From Luscinia megarhynchos (Eukaryota; Chordata; Aves; Passeriformes; Turdidae), in NCBI GenBank assembly GCA_034336665.1, contig JAPFBE010000003.1:64399352-64463351 (forward strand): a DNA stretch of 64,000 nucleotides, written 5' to 3'. Numbering within the stretch: the stretch's first letter is position 1; each line of letters starts with the position of its first letter. Below, piece after piece: positions 1-12,700 of the stretch. A model generated the notes under the pieces. The model ran no database searches, was not told the DNA's origin, and was given only the letters and a program-made list of their open reading frames with translations. The translations under genes were made by a program, and so were the position numbers.

Positions 1-3000
1 TTCTAAATAGCAAAGTTTTGACATTAGTTTGAAATGAAAGCAACCTTTTGAACAGAGAGCATATGCTTTGTGTTTTAGATTCTGAATTTGATTACACAGC
101 TAATCTGTTTTTCAGAAATGGATGGAGCAGATTTTTTAATTTAAAACTTAAAATTAAAAGAGATATTATAAAAACATAACAGAGACAGTTGGAATTACTT
201 ACTTCAGGCTACAAAAGAAGGTCTAGTTCTGCATCTACAGTCTTGACCTGAAAAATGTAACTGTTCGTGTTAAATTTTGATGCACAGGAGAAATACTGGA
301 AAATTAAATGATCTCGCTGGCCGAGTTTTCCTATCCTAAATTTGATCGTTGATTTCTTCTGACAAAAAAAAAAAAAAGAAAATAAATTTTCTTCCAGCCA
401 GAAAATGTCTATCCTTAGGGGAGAACTGGATGTAGCAATTACAGTCATACCTTTATGATAAAAGGAGGGGAAATTCAAAATGTCGTTGTAGTCCTCGTTT
501 GATTGACATATTTTTGTGACGTGGCAATTTATGATGGCATTGTACAAGCCAGCAGATCAATTAAGGGATCAAATTGTTGCTGTTATTTTTATCCATAAAA
601 ATTGCCTTGTGCACTGAACAGGGCTGTTTTACATTTAAAACTAGGGAAGATCAATATAAAAAAAATGTTTGTTTCTCCAGTTTGTCACTTATCTCTAAAT
701 ATGAGTTGCTATATAAAAATCTCAGAAAAATAAGCATTCATATTGCTGCAGGTATTTTTTCCCCCTTTTGTGCTGCTGTAGACCAACACAAGCAGTGGAA
801 TGAACTGGTTTTTTCTTTATTTTGTGCACGGCAAGTAGAATTGTTTATGAGTGTCTAGTCAACGCAGAAATATTTTTGCTGTTTTACTGTGTCTGGTTTG
901 TCTTGTACAAAGTCCTGCTCTTGGCTGACATGTGGACTTTCAAAAGCCCAAGTTCAGCTAGGGCAGTTCTGGCAGTCTAGCCCACTTGGCATCCTGTTTC
1001 ATTGTTAGACCTCTTTGACCATTGGCTGTTTTCGTTGCCTTTAAGAGTTTACTGGAAAATCATATTTTGGATGTACAAAACTCGTAAATTCCAGTTAAAA
1101 CATTATAACTGAAGGCCTGATTTCGTTTTTTGAAACAAATAATATTGGTCCAGAAAAAGAAAGAGACTTAGTGTAATTTTAAAATACAGAATAATTTTTA
1201 AGGATAGATGCTTTATAAGCTCAAGCATCTTAAGGGTTTTAAAAGACTGAATTCAATTAAACACCTACCAACTTGGTTTTTAAATTAATTTTAGCCAGTA
1301 TTGCTTTAAGTTGTTACGTAACCAAAACACAACTACATGGAGAATTTTTTCTTTATTTTATATTACATGTTTGTGGTAGTTACCACATCACTATTAGAAA
1401 TAGATGGGGAAATTATTCACATCGTAGATTTTTGGCTATCTAACTCTGGGTACTTAGATTGGAACCTGAATTCTTTCAGGAGCCAAGTTTGGGAATTCTG
1501 AGCTGTGTGTCCCCCTCCCAAGAGACAGCAGAATGAAGTACATGGTGTGAGTAATACCTTGGTGTTTCCAGGAGCAGTTTTGTCACAGGTTAACTGCTCA
1601 CCAATGGCTTTGTAACAAATCATGAATTGCACTTACAGCTCATCTGCTGGTGTGGCTTTGATCTCCTCTAGAGTAGGCTGCATCTACCACACCCAAGCTT
1701 AATCCTGGCTGTGGAAGCTTCTGTACGGTTCTCCTGTAGCATCTGGATCTGGTGGTCTGCAGTATGGCTGTACTGCTGTCAGTGTATTGGGCACACTGCA
1801 GTCTGTATTCCCTCACTAACCATTCTGGTACACTGAAAGGTGGTGGGGAAGAGGGATGGAAAATGGTTACCCAGTGGTATTCTACTGAAGTCATTCTCCT
1901 TTCAGCTTTGAATAGTTGGGTTGTTTTTTTTTTTTTAATTTCAGGATATGTTCACTGTTACCCAAATGGCAACCACATGTAACAATATTAGTGTTCAACC
2001 TGATTAATTCCTGTGCTTTTAATCTCTTACTTTGAGCCCTGTAGTTCACAGAACTATTTAATGCTGTTGTTCTGTTATGTATGTGCTGACATTCCAGTAA
2101 TCAGTTGTCCACAGGAATTACTGCAAATAACTATTAGTTCACTAAGCTAATAGTTTATGTAATACTTTTAGAGCAGCTCATACAATCTAATTCATCAGGC
2201 AATTGTTCTGCGTCTCTTAAGATTTTTAGTCATTTAAGTAGTAAGTATTACAAAATTAGATTTAGTCTTAATACACATGATTCATAAACATTCAAAGGTG
2301 AATACATTGGGTTTTTGGCTCACAAATGTAAAATGTCAGCAAAAAATTAAATAATACCTCTTCAGTAGAAGAGGCTATGGAGTGATTAATAAAATAGTAT
2401 TCAACCCTTATGGAAAGAAAGTGGTGAAATGGCAAGGCTGCTTGGAGCAGATTTAGTTCACTGAAGTAAAAAAATAATTTATTCTTGTAACTTTTTTGGT
2501 GACAATGAGAGGGCCTGTGTCCTAATCAACGTCAGATTTGCAAAGTACCTCTAAATTCCCTATACACGATAGCTGTAGTCTCTGCAGATAACATCTGTCT
2601 GTACTGCCTTTGCTTGTTTTAATGCTGTTTAGTCCTGTTTGGAATCAGTGGCTCTTCTGTCATGTACACGGAGAGTGCAAGTTCAGCTCTGTGCATGTGC
2701 CTGTGTTTCCACCAGCAAGCCAGCCTGCTGTAGTCTGTACCTCAGTGGGAACCTACCTGTGTGTGTCAGACCTACATGCACGTTTCAAAGTGGACTGATG
2801 TTGTTGTTGCATTTATTAATAGTTTTACAGAAATGCACTGCATAAAAGGAGAAGCTGGCTTGAAGTAGAAGGAAATAACGTCTGAACTTAGCAAGCAACC
2901 TGCTGAAGTGGTTTTTTTTGCCTGCTCTTGATCACCTTGTCTGTTCCTTTCCATCTTTTCTCTAGTGTTAGATGGAATTACCAAAGACATGAATTCAAGC

Positions 3001-3993
3001 AACCCTTTAAGCATGAATGTTTTTTGTTGTTTTTTTTTTTAATTGCATACATTTCCTCCAGTGGCAAAAGATTTTTTTTCATTTCAAAAGAAAACTGTCT
3101 TGGACTTAGCAATAAGAATTTAAGGCAAATCACCAGAATCTTCATAATTGTGATTTGTGTTCAACCCTGTCAATAGTAGCTACTGGCAGTTTCATGTGCT
3201 TAATGTGATTCTTGAATGAGCATTAAAAGCTGCCAAACTACTTGTTGAATATCAAAAGTCTGGTGTTTCAGAGCCAGAAGGCCCACTTGAGAATGCATTT
3301 ACAGGAATGAAACACACAGACAATTCTCCGTGCAGAGAATTGAGGGAATTAAGGTATATTCTGGACAAAGTTAGCAGGAAGGAGCAGCAGACAGAGCGGG
3401 ATCACTGCCCCAGTTCATTTTGCTGTACAACCTACAAAAAATTGAGGCAACAAAAAAGACAAGTCTCTCAAGAGGGATTTTGTGATGTGCATTAAGTGGT
3501 CACTAAACTGGTGTTTGGATTCTGTTGTGCATGGTAACATGAATGATTTCTCACTTCTATGCTGCCGCCTTGAGTTCCTTGACTGAGAAAGTAAAAGGAG
3601 CACCCATCTGATCAGCATAAAGCCACAGCAGGTAGATGTTTCTTTGATGAAACTACTAGAGATGTGGAGTGACACTGTATATTTGGCTGCTTGGTCTTCA
3701 TGGTCTTCAAAAATGTTTAAATTGTGATTGTGACAGAATGAAAAGCAAGCAGTGGGCTGAACAGAGTCATCTATACCTTCAAAAACAGGACACAGTGAAG
3801 TATTGTTATTGTTGTCTGTAGTTTGGCTGTGTTGAGATGATTAGTCAGGAAAATTAATTTCCCATCCACGTGTATCTGACCCATAGAGCATTGGTACCAA
3901 CTGCTTATCTGAATAGTCATTTAATTAACATTTCCATTGTCTTTCTTCTGGGAGTATGTGTGATTATATTTGATATTTCCTGTTCTTCTTCAG
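1..3993 (+). other. ALG5: ALG5 intron (partial; 5' end outside window)
   Basis: This stretch lies upstream of the penultimate ALG5 coding exon and ends in a good acceptor (pyrimidine-rich tract, then CAG at 3991-3993). I looked for the preceding ALG5 exon, which in human encodes the segment around GIRDTQCGFKLF, and did not find it here. The window therefore most likely opens inside that intron. No other coding segment is convincing. The sequence is AT-rich and contains only short chance ORFs and short poly-T runs such as the one near 1923-1936. Confidence 0.75.
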
Positions 3994-4079
3994 GGCGTTT
4001 GACGTGGAGCTTCTTTATATAGCCCAGCGCATGAAAATACCTATAGCAGAAGTTGCTGTCAACTGGACTGAAATAGAAG
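3994..4079 (+). CDS. ALG5: ALG5 penultimate coding exon
   Basis: This exon is 86 bp. The acceptor AG is at 3992-3993 and the donor GTAGGG starts at 4080. It enters with the last base of a Trp codon and leaves with the first base of a Gly codon (phase 1). It encodes the conserved FDVELLYIA...WTEIEG segment near the C-terminus. Confidence 0.95.
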
Positions 4080-5394
4080 GTAGGGAGATAGTTCATGTTC
4101 TTACAAAATTGCTGACATGTCAATCCAGAATAACAGATCCAAGGTTATTGCCCTATTTACTAGGTTTTGATAGCACACAGCCGTCTTTCCATACAGATTT
4201 TGAATTCCATGTCCTTACAAGCCAACTGACATGGCTTGGTACAGAAGGAGGTTGGTAAAGGGGTAGCATGGCAGAGAAGATCTGCAGTCTCCCTGCAGAC
4301 AAAAGTAAGGAATTACACTGCTAGAACAAAACACTACTTTGGCATGTCCTCTTGCTGTAATGTGTTAATAAATTAGTGCAATTGTAAAACACTGTGCAGG
4401 CAGTCTGACCATCATCACTTACTGATTCAATTCCATTTCACTGTATCTTGCCTTCCAAAATTCTCAGCCATTAGGCTTCCTCTAGAGCACCATCTCTTCT
4501 TAAGATGTGATATTATTTCAGACCTATAGGGACATCTCTGCCACTGAGTTACTGGGAAGTATAGCTCCATGCATATTTCTGCAGTGCAGAGCCAGCTTAA
4601 GAGGTACTGCTTGCTTTGGCTCACTTCCACCCCATCAAATGCAGTTCCTCTATTTTTTTGCCCTTGTCATGGCTTTTTATCTTTCTTTTAATCTTCTCAG
4701 CAGAACCCCTGAACAACAGAAATTATTATGAACCGTAGTAATGATAAAAGGTGCAGGTAGAGAATGTCCTGAGTCCTGAACTTCACTATAAATGTTTCTT
4801 TCCGGTGCAGTTCCATGTGTACATTGCACATAACACAAATACTAGCAGAGATAGAAGGCTTGGTTTTGTAGTGTGGTTTTTGTAGTTTGCCTTGCCTGAA
4901 GGTCGGCACCCTTGTATTATTGTTGTAAGACAAGCTGTTGGGCCTCTTCTCCAAAGTTGCTGGATAAATCATTTGCTTATTATTGGTGTTCAGGTTCCTA
5001 ATTACTTGAACAAAGCCTTGTCACAGAGAGCACTGCACATCTTGTCACATACATGGAATTACTGTACTGCTTGCAAACCAGAATGTCCCACCTATGGCAT
5101 AATGTAATTACTATAAAGCAATTGCTTTCAGAATATAAATTTTTTATTAATGTTAAGATCTAGAATCTGGGGCTGAGTGTGCTGAGAATGCAGAGGTTCA
5201 TGACTGCTTAAATCTGTGTCATGCCAGTGCTCATTTTTTTTCTAACAATGTCATTCTGATTTTCTTCTTCATTAATCACAGGTTCTAAGTTAGTTCCCTT
5301 TTGGAGCTGGCTGCAGATGGGCAGGGATCTTCTTTTTATACGACTGCGATATATGACTGGTGCCTGGAAGCTTGAAGCAAAAAAATGTAATTAG
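3994..5394 (+). CDS. ALG5: ALG5, dolichyl-phosphate beta-glucosyltransferase (3' end, last two coding exons)
   Basis: ALG5 transfers glucose from UDP-glucose to dolichyl phosphate at the ER membrane. The product donates the three terminal glucoses of the N-glycan precursor. Only the C-terminal part is in this window. Exon 3994-4079 reads AFDVELLYIAQRMKIPIAEV, then AVNWTEIE. Exon 5282-5394 reads SKLVPFWSWLQMGRDLLFIR, then LRYMTGAWKLEAKKCN and a stop. From memory, the human protein has FDVELLYIAQFFKIPIAEIA and ends AWRLEQTRKMN, so only the last few residues diverge. A Trp codon is split before the first exon and a Gly codon (G at 4079, GT at 5282-5283) across the intron, and both splice in frame. 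The glycosyltransferase family 2 catalytic part, with its DxD motif, lies upstream of the window. Gene order with SMAD9 supports the call. Confidence 0.95.
4080..5281 (+). other. ALG5: ALG5 last intron
   Basis: This intron is 1.2 kb and runs from GTAGGG to a T-rich acceptor ending CACAG at 5277-5281. I see nothing else recognisable in it. Confidence 0.9.
5282..5394 (+). CDS. ALG5: ALG5 terminal coding exon with stop codon
   Basis: This is 113 bp of coding sequence: two bases completing the split Gly codon, 36 codons, then TAG at 5392-5394. The segment SKLVPFWSWLQMG is strongly conserved in ALG5 proteins. Confidence 0.95.
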
Positions 5395-5690
5395 GTTATT
5401 TACATTTTCCAAATATATTATTATGCTTAATGGAATCACGAGAACAGTTTCAATCAAGTGAAGTGGTGGTGAAAGCTGAGGTAATTCTTCATTGCTCCTC
5501 TTGTATGTTTTATTTTCGCAGCATGTGTATGTTTTATAAGATTGTCAGCAGAGATTTTCTACATTTTGGAAAAAGAAAGCATTTCCAAAAAGATTTTCAT
5601 AAGTGGTAATTGAGTTTTTATTTTATTAAATAGTAGCTTTAACGTGTCTTATAAATTCATTCAAATAAATATATCTGCTTTTGTCTCATC
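5395..5690 (+). other. ALG5: ALG5 3' UTR
   Basis: This is the sequence from the stop codon to just past the first AATAAA (5664-5669). A T-rich stretch starting about 10 bp beyond that signal fits a downstream element. The true cleavage site cannot be read from sequence. A second AATAAA at 6533-6538 could serve a longer transcript. Confidence 0.6.
5664..5669 (+). terminator. ALG5: Polyadenylation signal AATAAA, likely ALG5
   Basis: This is the first canonical hexamer after the ALG5 stop codon, 270 bp downstream, followed by a T-rich region. An alternative hexamer lies at 6533-6538. Confidence 0.6.
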
Positions 5691-6703
5691 ATACATCTGG
5701 AATCTCCTTATTAAGAGGAGGTATTAAAAAGAGGCACTCTGTTCTGCATTGTGTAATGTTCTGTTATGAATGACCACAACTATTTGTTTTTGTTATATCT
5801 GGAAATTTTAGGCCATATTGCAACTTGGAATTACCATTCATGGTTCACACTGATGTATGGTTAGATTCAATGTTATGGGAAACATTAATGGATTTTACTG
5901 AGTTGTAAGAGTAATGTTCATAAAGTTGTTTCTCAAGCTTTCTAGTCATCTCTTGACATTCCAAATGTTTTTGAGACTGAAATAGTTTTCCTGAGATGAA
6001 ACTGCAGATCTTTTCCAGACTGTAGAAGGTCCAAGAGAAAGCACATTTAATTTTAAAATGTCTTTTATAAATGCGTTTTGCTCATACATACTTATTACTG
6101 TATGCTAAAGGCTAGGAGTCCTCGACATCTACAGGTCTGTAGTGAGAAGGGTATGGAAAGCTCAGAGCATGCAGAAGTGAGACCCAGTGTATACACTGGA
6201 GACCTGTGCATTAGTAATACCAGTCAGATGTTGTCATGCTTCAAATGAGATCAGAGACTGAGGAAGGGGTCTTGACTCTTTCATACTAATGTCACACAGC
6301 ATTACAGTACAGAAACAGTTTCATTTGTGTTTTCAAAGTAGCTGTGAATTGCCAACAAACTAAGCCAATCTGTCTTTCTGAAACTTGTACTATTTTGAAG
6401 AGCTTTAAAGAATTAACAATGTATGATTGTACTTTCATATGTGAATTCACTGGTGATTTTTCTTATTTTTCTGTAATACTGACTTGAGTTTTCCTTCTGC
6501 TAGGGTTACCTCAGTTTTCTATAAAGTGCTGGAATAAATTCTCAAAAAATATATTCAGTTTGACTTCAAAGTCTTTATTCTCTTACCTTGTCCAGATACA
6601 TGTCTGTCACTTCTGCAGCATCAATCACGACTCCTCATTGCCACTGCTAGAATAAAATACCAGCTCCTCAGGACACCCAAGGAAATTCACCACAGTGTGG
6701 ATT

Positions 6704-6752
6704 CACAGAATCAAAGAATATGTTGAGTTGGAAGGGACCTACAGTGATTTCT
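6704..6752 (-). mobile_element. CR1 LINE 3'-terminal fragment
   Basis: The segment reads as the reverse complement of the avian CR1 3' end. It has CACAGAATCAAAGAATAT followed by GAGTTGGAAGGGACCTAC, the usual terminal ATTCTATGA-type motif and adjoining conserved block. Only about 50 bp is recognisable, so this is a short 5'-truncated or degraded copy. Confidence 0.75.
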
Positions 6753-9700
6753 GCTATAGGTGTAGCCTGATGATTCCCTTGCAGTGGGGATGGAAGCTGA
6801 ACTGGAGTAAAAGAAGGAGCCAACTGGGATGGAAGGAGAATGGGGAGAAATATAAAAGGAGAATGCTCTTGGGCTGAGGTTGAAAGCCAGAGTGAAATGG
6901 AAGATTTACTTCAGCTGAGGAAGATGGTTGGCTTTGTCTTCTGTCACTCATGTAACAGTCAGAAGTCTAGCATACTCAACTCCTATGCAGTTTTTTGCGT
7001 ATTATGAAGTACAAGACACACAGGCAGTAACAGGAGACCAGGACTCACTACACACAAGCTCTAAAACATGTTTTAGACTCACACTTGGGTTTAGATTTTT
7101 GCTCTGCTCTCCTGTGTGTTCCTTCAGGCCCAACACAGTTGTTACACAGCAATCCCAGAATCAAAGAAAGATTCTCCCGGGTTCCATTTCAGAAGCAAAT
7201 GTACTGGTTTAATTGCACAGAGCCGTAAAGAGGAGTATTCCTGCTCCCTCTCTACACCTGTTCTGGGGCTTAGAGTCTCCCTCAAGCCAGTTCAGCTCAC
7301 TAGAATGGCAGGATGCTATCTTGTACATGTCTGCTTTTTTTTTTTTTTCCTTCTGGGATTGTTTTCCACCATTTCAGTGATCTGAAATTATTCCCTGCAT
7401 GGTCCAGCAGGCAGAAAGTGCAGCAGCAAAAGAAGTGGTTCCCCTTTTGGTGGCTGTGAACTTACCTCAAGTTTGTATACTGACTTGTCACTTGGAGGCT
7501 AGTACACTTTCCAAGGGCAGGAAAAGTAAATTAAATTTCCTCCTTTAAGCCTATGCAAGACCTGAGATCTTGTTGCCCTCTTAAAATGAGACCTTGAATT
7601 ACTGAGCTCCATCATGAAAGATCTGATTCTGGCTCTTGACGTGTTCCAGAGACCCCCACTTGATTTTACAAAGTGATACAACATGAAATGGGAGGTTTGA
7701 GTAGAATGTTTCAGTCATTCCTAGTAGGAAAAAAGCTGATTGATTCACATTTGATGCAGGCCTGCATAATTGTAGAGACTGTGTAGAGAACTAAGTGCCT
7801 CAGATATAAACAAAGAGCCTCCCTGATGACCAAGGCTGTCATTCAAACCAGTGCTCTGCCTAACTTGTCCTCATGCTTCTCTGTAGAGTTACAGAGATAT
7901 ATTTATTTGTATTTCAGTGGAGTCTTAACTTTCACTATCTCTTGCTAGCCTTGCATTTGCAGGGGTGACCTGCAGGAGGTGAAAGTCTTCTATGTTTCTC
8001 AGTGTCCTGACCCAGCTCTCCAAAGACTCAAAGTATTCTCACAGGCTGTAAAAAAGAAAATAAAAACAGAGAAAATCTGCACGGTAATTCTGCAACATTC
8101 TTACCACCATCAATGTCTGCATAGGCTGTGCTTTCGTAAATATAGATTTAAATTAAAAAAAAATAATATATATCTCTGCATAAAACCCTTACTTTTCTGC
8201 ACCACTTTACTAATACTTCACAAGAGATTTTTTTCAAAAGGCAACAATATTAGAGTCCTCTTTGAAAAGCATGCAAAAAAAATAAGGTTACTAAAAAATG
8301 TTCAGTAGTTTACACAAGTTTTCTTTGCTGTTACTATTTTTTATCACAACCCAAAGCAGTAGCCATGCAATATCCCTTGATACATACTTAGCTTTTATCC
8401 TTACAAGCTATTTTTAAACTCATATCTTAAGTATGAATTGGAAAAACAGTAAAAATCTTTTTACTCTCAGGCATATCTTTGGGTGTGCAGTATGTTTTCT
8501 GTGACAACTCTAGTAGCTAATATCTCTAACAGATTTCAGCAACACTGCAGCATTATTAAGAGGCAGGGTAACTCTTGAATGAGTAATCAAACAGGTTTAA
8601 TCTGTTTTAGTCTAGTAAAGTACTCAGTTCACTGCTGTGAAGTATAAGCAGACAAACATAGAAGATGGCACCAGTTCATTCTGCAGAATTGTGTTCAGTA
8701 ATACAAATTTTCTATGTCTCTGTGCAGACCCTTCTACCACTACTAATATCCAGGTTAGGTTTTCACCATAGAAAATAAAGTTACAGCAATATGTAGAAGT
8801 ACAGCTTGTATTTCCAAGCCATGGAATAGTACCAGCCAGTATTTAACTTGAATTCTCTGCTAATGTTTAAGGCTCTGGAGACCTATCCATAATTATTTAT
8901 GTACCTATTGTCCAAGTGTTCCTTGAGTTCACAGTCATAATGCTGACTGCAAACTAAAAATAGTCAAAATGAAGAGACAGGCAAAGACAGAAGGCTGCAA
9001 TGAAATTTCTGTATCTTAGTGTTTATTACTTAAAATAACATCTAACCTTATTTATGGTCCATGTGTGTTTCTTAGGGATGCAGTGGCATGTCTGTAATAG
9101 CTCAAGGGCCATGAATTAAAGTAGTGTTCCAGCAGTGCTGGAGGCTGCACCCTGCCAGCTGGACCATAAGTTATCTACTTCTTTGGGATAGAGATTCAGA
9201 GGTTAAGAATGGGATGCTACCAAGTCGTGCCAACAGCACATAAGGGAGTCTTGAGCACACGAGCCCAAGGGGTCATCGAGGCTCAGGGGAGAAGCTACAG
9301 ACAGCTACAGTTATTTCCTGGGAAAGAAATTGTATTTTCATACAACCAAGCATTAGTAATAGTTGTGAGATCATAGCTGAGAGGGGTGTGCTAGAATATG
9401 ATTTCATTTAAGAGATCCATCAGAAAAGAAAGGGCTAACTAGCCTCCATTTCCCTCGATGTTTTTTAATCTACTTAACTTCTCATTCATGGATCTGTTCA
9501 ACTGCTCAAGCTGCATAATTAGATATTTCCATGCTGTAAAAAACGAACAAACAAAACTTTTCCAAGTCCTGCTTGCTGGGCTTTATCTTCCAAGGACCAG
9601 AATACTCTTGGTATTCAAGAAAGAAATGCAAACCAAATAAACATCCTTCCAAAATGTCTTAGCCACAGGTGATCCTTCTTGCCTACATGACCTTAACTCC

Positions 9701-12700
9701 CCCTCAGGTGCATCCCTTTGCATCAGTCAGGCTCTGCTTTCCTTGGTTCTTCATGCTCTGCTGTCAAGATCACTTTCCTCCATTGGATTTTCATCAATTT
9801 GTTGTTTTAGCAGAATGAACTTCAATATCTAGACTGAATCCAAGCCTTTGTTGCTGGCACATTCTATGCAATATTCATGAAGAATGAGGTGACATGAGCT
9901 GTGGCATTGCCATGTGTGGTGTTTCATCTGGGGTTAGTCTGGAGCTGTATAAAGATCCCATTACAAAACAAAGGGAAATATTGAGTGTCAGCTTTTTGGA
10001 CTGGAGATCAGAAGAAGTACTTGAACCACAGGATGATGAACAATCATGGAGTTCTGCAAACGGTTTTGGCAAATTCACTTTGCCTAGTCTCTGGAAAGCA
10101 GCCTTCCACATGTGGGACTAATCCTTATCTTCCTATCTTTATAGGTTAGAGAAAGGTCTAGCTAATTATGTCAAGGACAGGTTTCACCCTGTAGCCACAC
10201 TACAGCCTTAGTTGCACAGGTTGTCATAAACTACCCACTGTGTACTCTCAATCATCTGCTGTCAAACTAGGAGAAAGGTCAAAGCCACAAGGAATTTCTA
10301 ACTCTTTCTGGCTGACTTGGTCTGCCATTTAAGGTCTCAACAACAGAACTGCTGATAACTTCCATATCTTGCTGCCAAAAAAACCAAAACCATATCCATG
10401 GCCATCTTCCAGTTTTTAAGCCAAGTCAGACGTTTTGGAAGTGGTAATTAACTGTGTCAGCTCTCCCTTTCGTTGTTTTACAAGTCTGGCTAGGTTCTGC
10501 CCTGGCAGAAGGTTTTGTGATAATGAAAGATGAAACACAGATGAGGTTAGAGCAACTTTTACTGGTTTTCAATCAAACAGTAAAATTCTGGTCTCACAAA
10601 AATGTTTTCTGATGTTATGCCTAAATTTACCATTCTTGACAATTTATTTTCTCAATAAAATGCTTCATAAGAATAGGAACAGAATGAAAAATAGCCCATT
10701 TCTGCAGAAGTACTGCAAGGGGACTACAAAAAGAACAAATACAAAAATTATTCTCATAAAGGGGACAGCAAGCAATTTCATTCCAGTGTTTGCTAGAAAG
10801 CTAGAAAAAAAAAGAATGGTTGACTGCACAAGAATATATTAAACTTAAGCAACTTCTGCGTGCACTACTTGTGTTTTCATGTATTGCCTCAATTTCCATG
10901 ACACCTCTGAAATTCTTGCACTCACACTCATATCTGCATATAGTAATCCCATGGCAGAAGAAATCTGGACCTTCTCAGTTCACTTATCAAATAAATTACT
11001 GAAAAAGTCTGTTTACCAAAATGAATAAATAGAGCTAGACAACTTAATAGAGCCATTCATCTTTAAGTATTAAACAAAGAATAAGGAATGTTGTGATTTG
11101 TCAGATGCTACAGAAATACTGCAGAGTGGGGATGTTACCATTTTGTCTACGTGTGTGATGTTTGTCTTTCACATCCTTGCCAGTGCCTTCCTAAGCCTCA
11201 TGAGACCAGGGAAGAGCTAACTTCATATCCTGGACATTCCCTTTTCCAGAAAGTAGAAGAGGATCATGGTAAACTCTCAAATGCAGGGTCACTGCTCAGG
11301 TACCCCTGAACAATCATTCAGAGGGAAGAGAATAGGATTTTATCTTACACTGAGAAGACTGAAGGAAGGAAAATGTAGTGTAAGGCTCACTCAATTCCCT
11401 AAAACCATGGGTGCTCTGCCTCCAATAATGAAAAGTTTTGAAGAAAGTAGTGAGGGAAGAGTGGTCTTGCTGTGTGCACCCTTGCCCATCACAAAGGAAT
11501 TTCAGGAGTGCCTTGAACAGATCTACATGGTTACAGGAATCTAATTTCACATGTAATGATTTCTCTGGGTTGTAAAATAATGAAGCATTCTTTCTATTCC
11601 TGGCTACTCCTTATTTACTCAAGATTATACAGTAAATCAGTCTAGCCCTAATCTGGAAGATAGGCATGATAATTTAATTACCCTCAAAAAACCTCTACTG
11701 AATTTTCCAGGGGTAGGACAAAAGATTTCAATATGTTGGAATAGAAGCTCCTTGCTGTGAACAGCAAATATTCACAGGGAATATGAAGTCATTTTGTCAA
11801 TTACCTGGGACCCCAATTACCCTGCCTGCAGGCTGCACTAAAGATCCTGGGGTTTTAGCTCCTCTCCTCCTGAGATCTTCTCCATCAATGCAAGCATTAG
11901 GCTTATAGTTCTGTAGGTGTGCAGTCAACAGCAGGCAATTACACTCCCCACTTTAAAGAAGCTTTATTATGCACTGTGATTACTTTGGGGAGAATAGTGT
12001 CTTTGCTACTAAGTGCAAATCTAATGGATAATATCACTGCACAAGTTCAAGCAATGTGCAAGAGCTTTTATTTTTCTATCAAGCAAGATGTTTGATGTTT
12101 GGGGAAAAAATATGCACTATGGTCATTCATAAAGCCACTGCTGCACTCAGTCAGATATTTTGGAGTTAGGAAAATTCAGCAGGAATGTAGACTAATGTTC
12201 TCAGCTGTGCCTAGATAATAATTTACAAAGACCTTTAAAGTTTCTTAGGGAATTCCTAGCTCTACAAAAGGTTTGTTTTTTCCATGTTGCTAATGCATTC
12301 TTGTCAACATTTTTCCCTCAGTTTAATCTGCATTTATATTCACTCAGGGTTGAATCCCATACTAAATGGGACTGTGTCCTGTAGAGATTAATTCTTTATT
12401 CTCAAAGAAGAGGACAGATGAATGTATGCAGTGCCCCTAAGATGGCTGCTGTCTTTGTAGTCAGTATCACCATAAAGAACTTCAAAATAAATTGACTCAG
12501 GTTTCACAGGTCTTTGTTTAACACAGGTAAAATCTTTCAGGAAATATTCACTGGATGTAAAGTCAGTGGCAAATATTATCCTTCATATCTGAGAGATAAT
12601 GTAATTAAAACAAACAAAAGAAAATGTGGTTGTCATTTTGCTAGGATGCAAACCTGACCTCAAAATGCTGTGTGGCCAGCATACCATTTGGTGTTTGATA

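Noticed and set aside
9894..10121. 75-codon ORF considered as a possible processed pseudogene
   Set aside because: I recognise no parent protein, and there is no poly-A tail or target-site duplication I can see.
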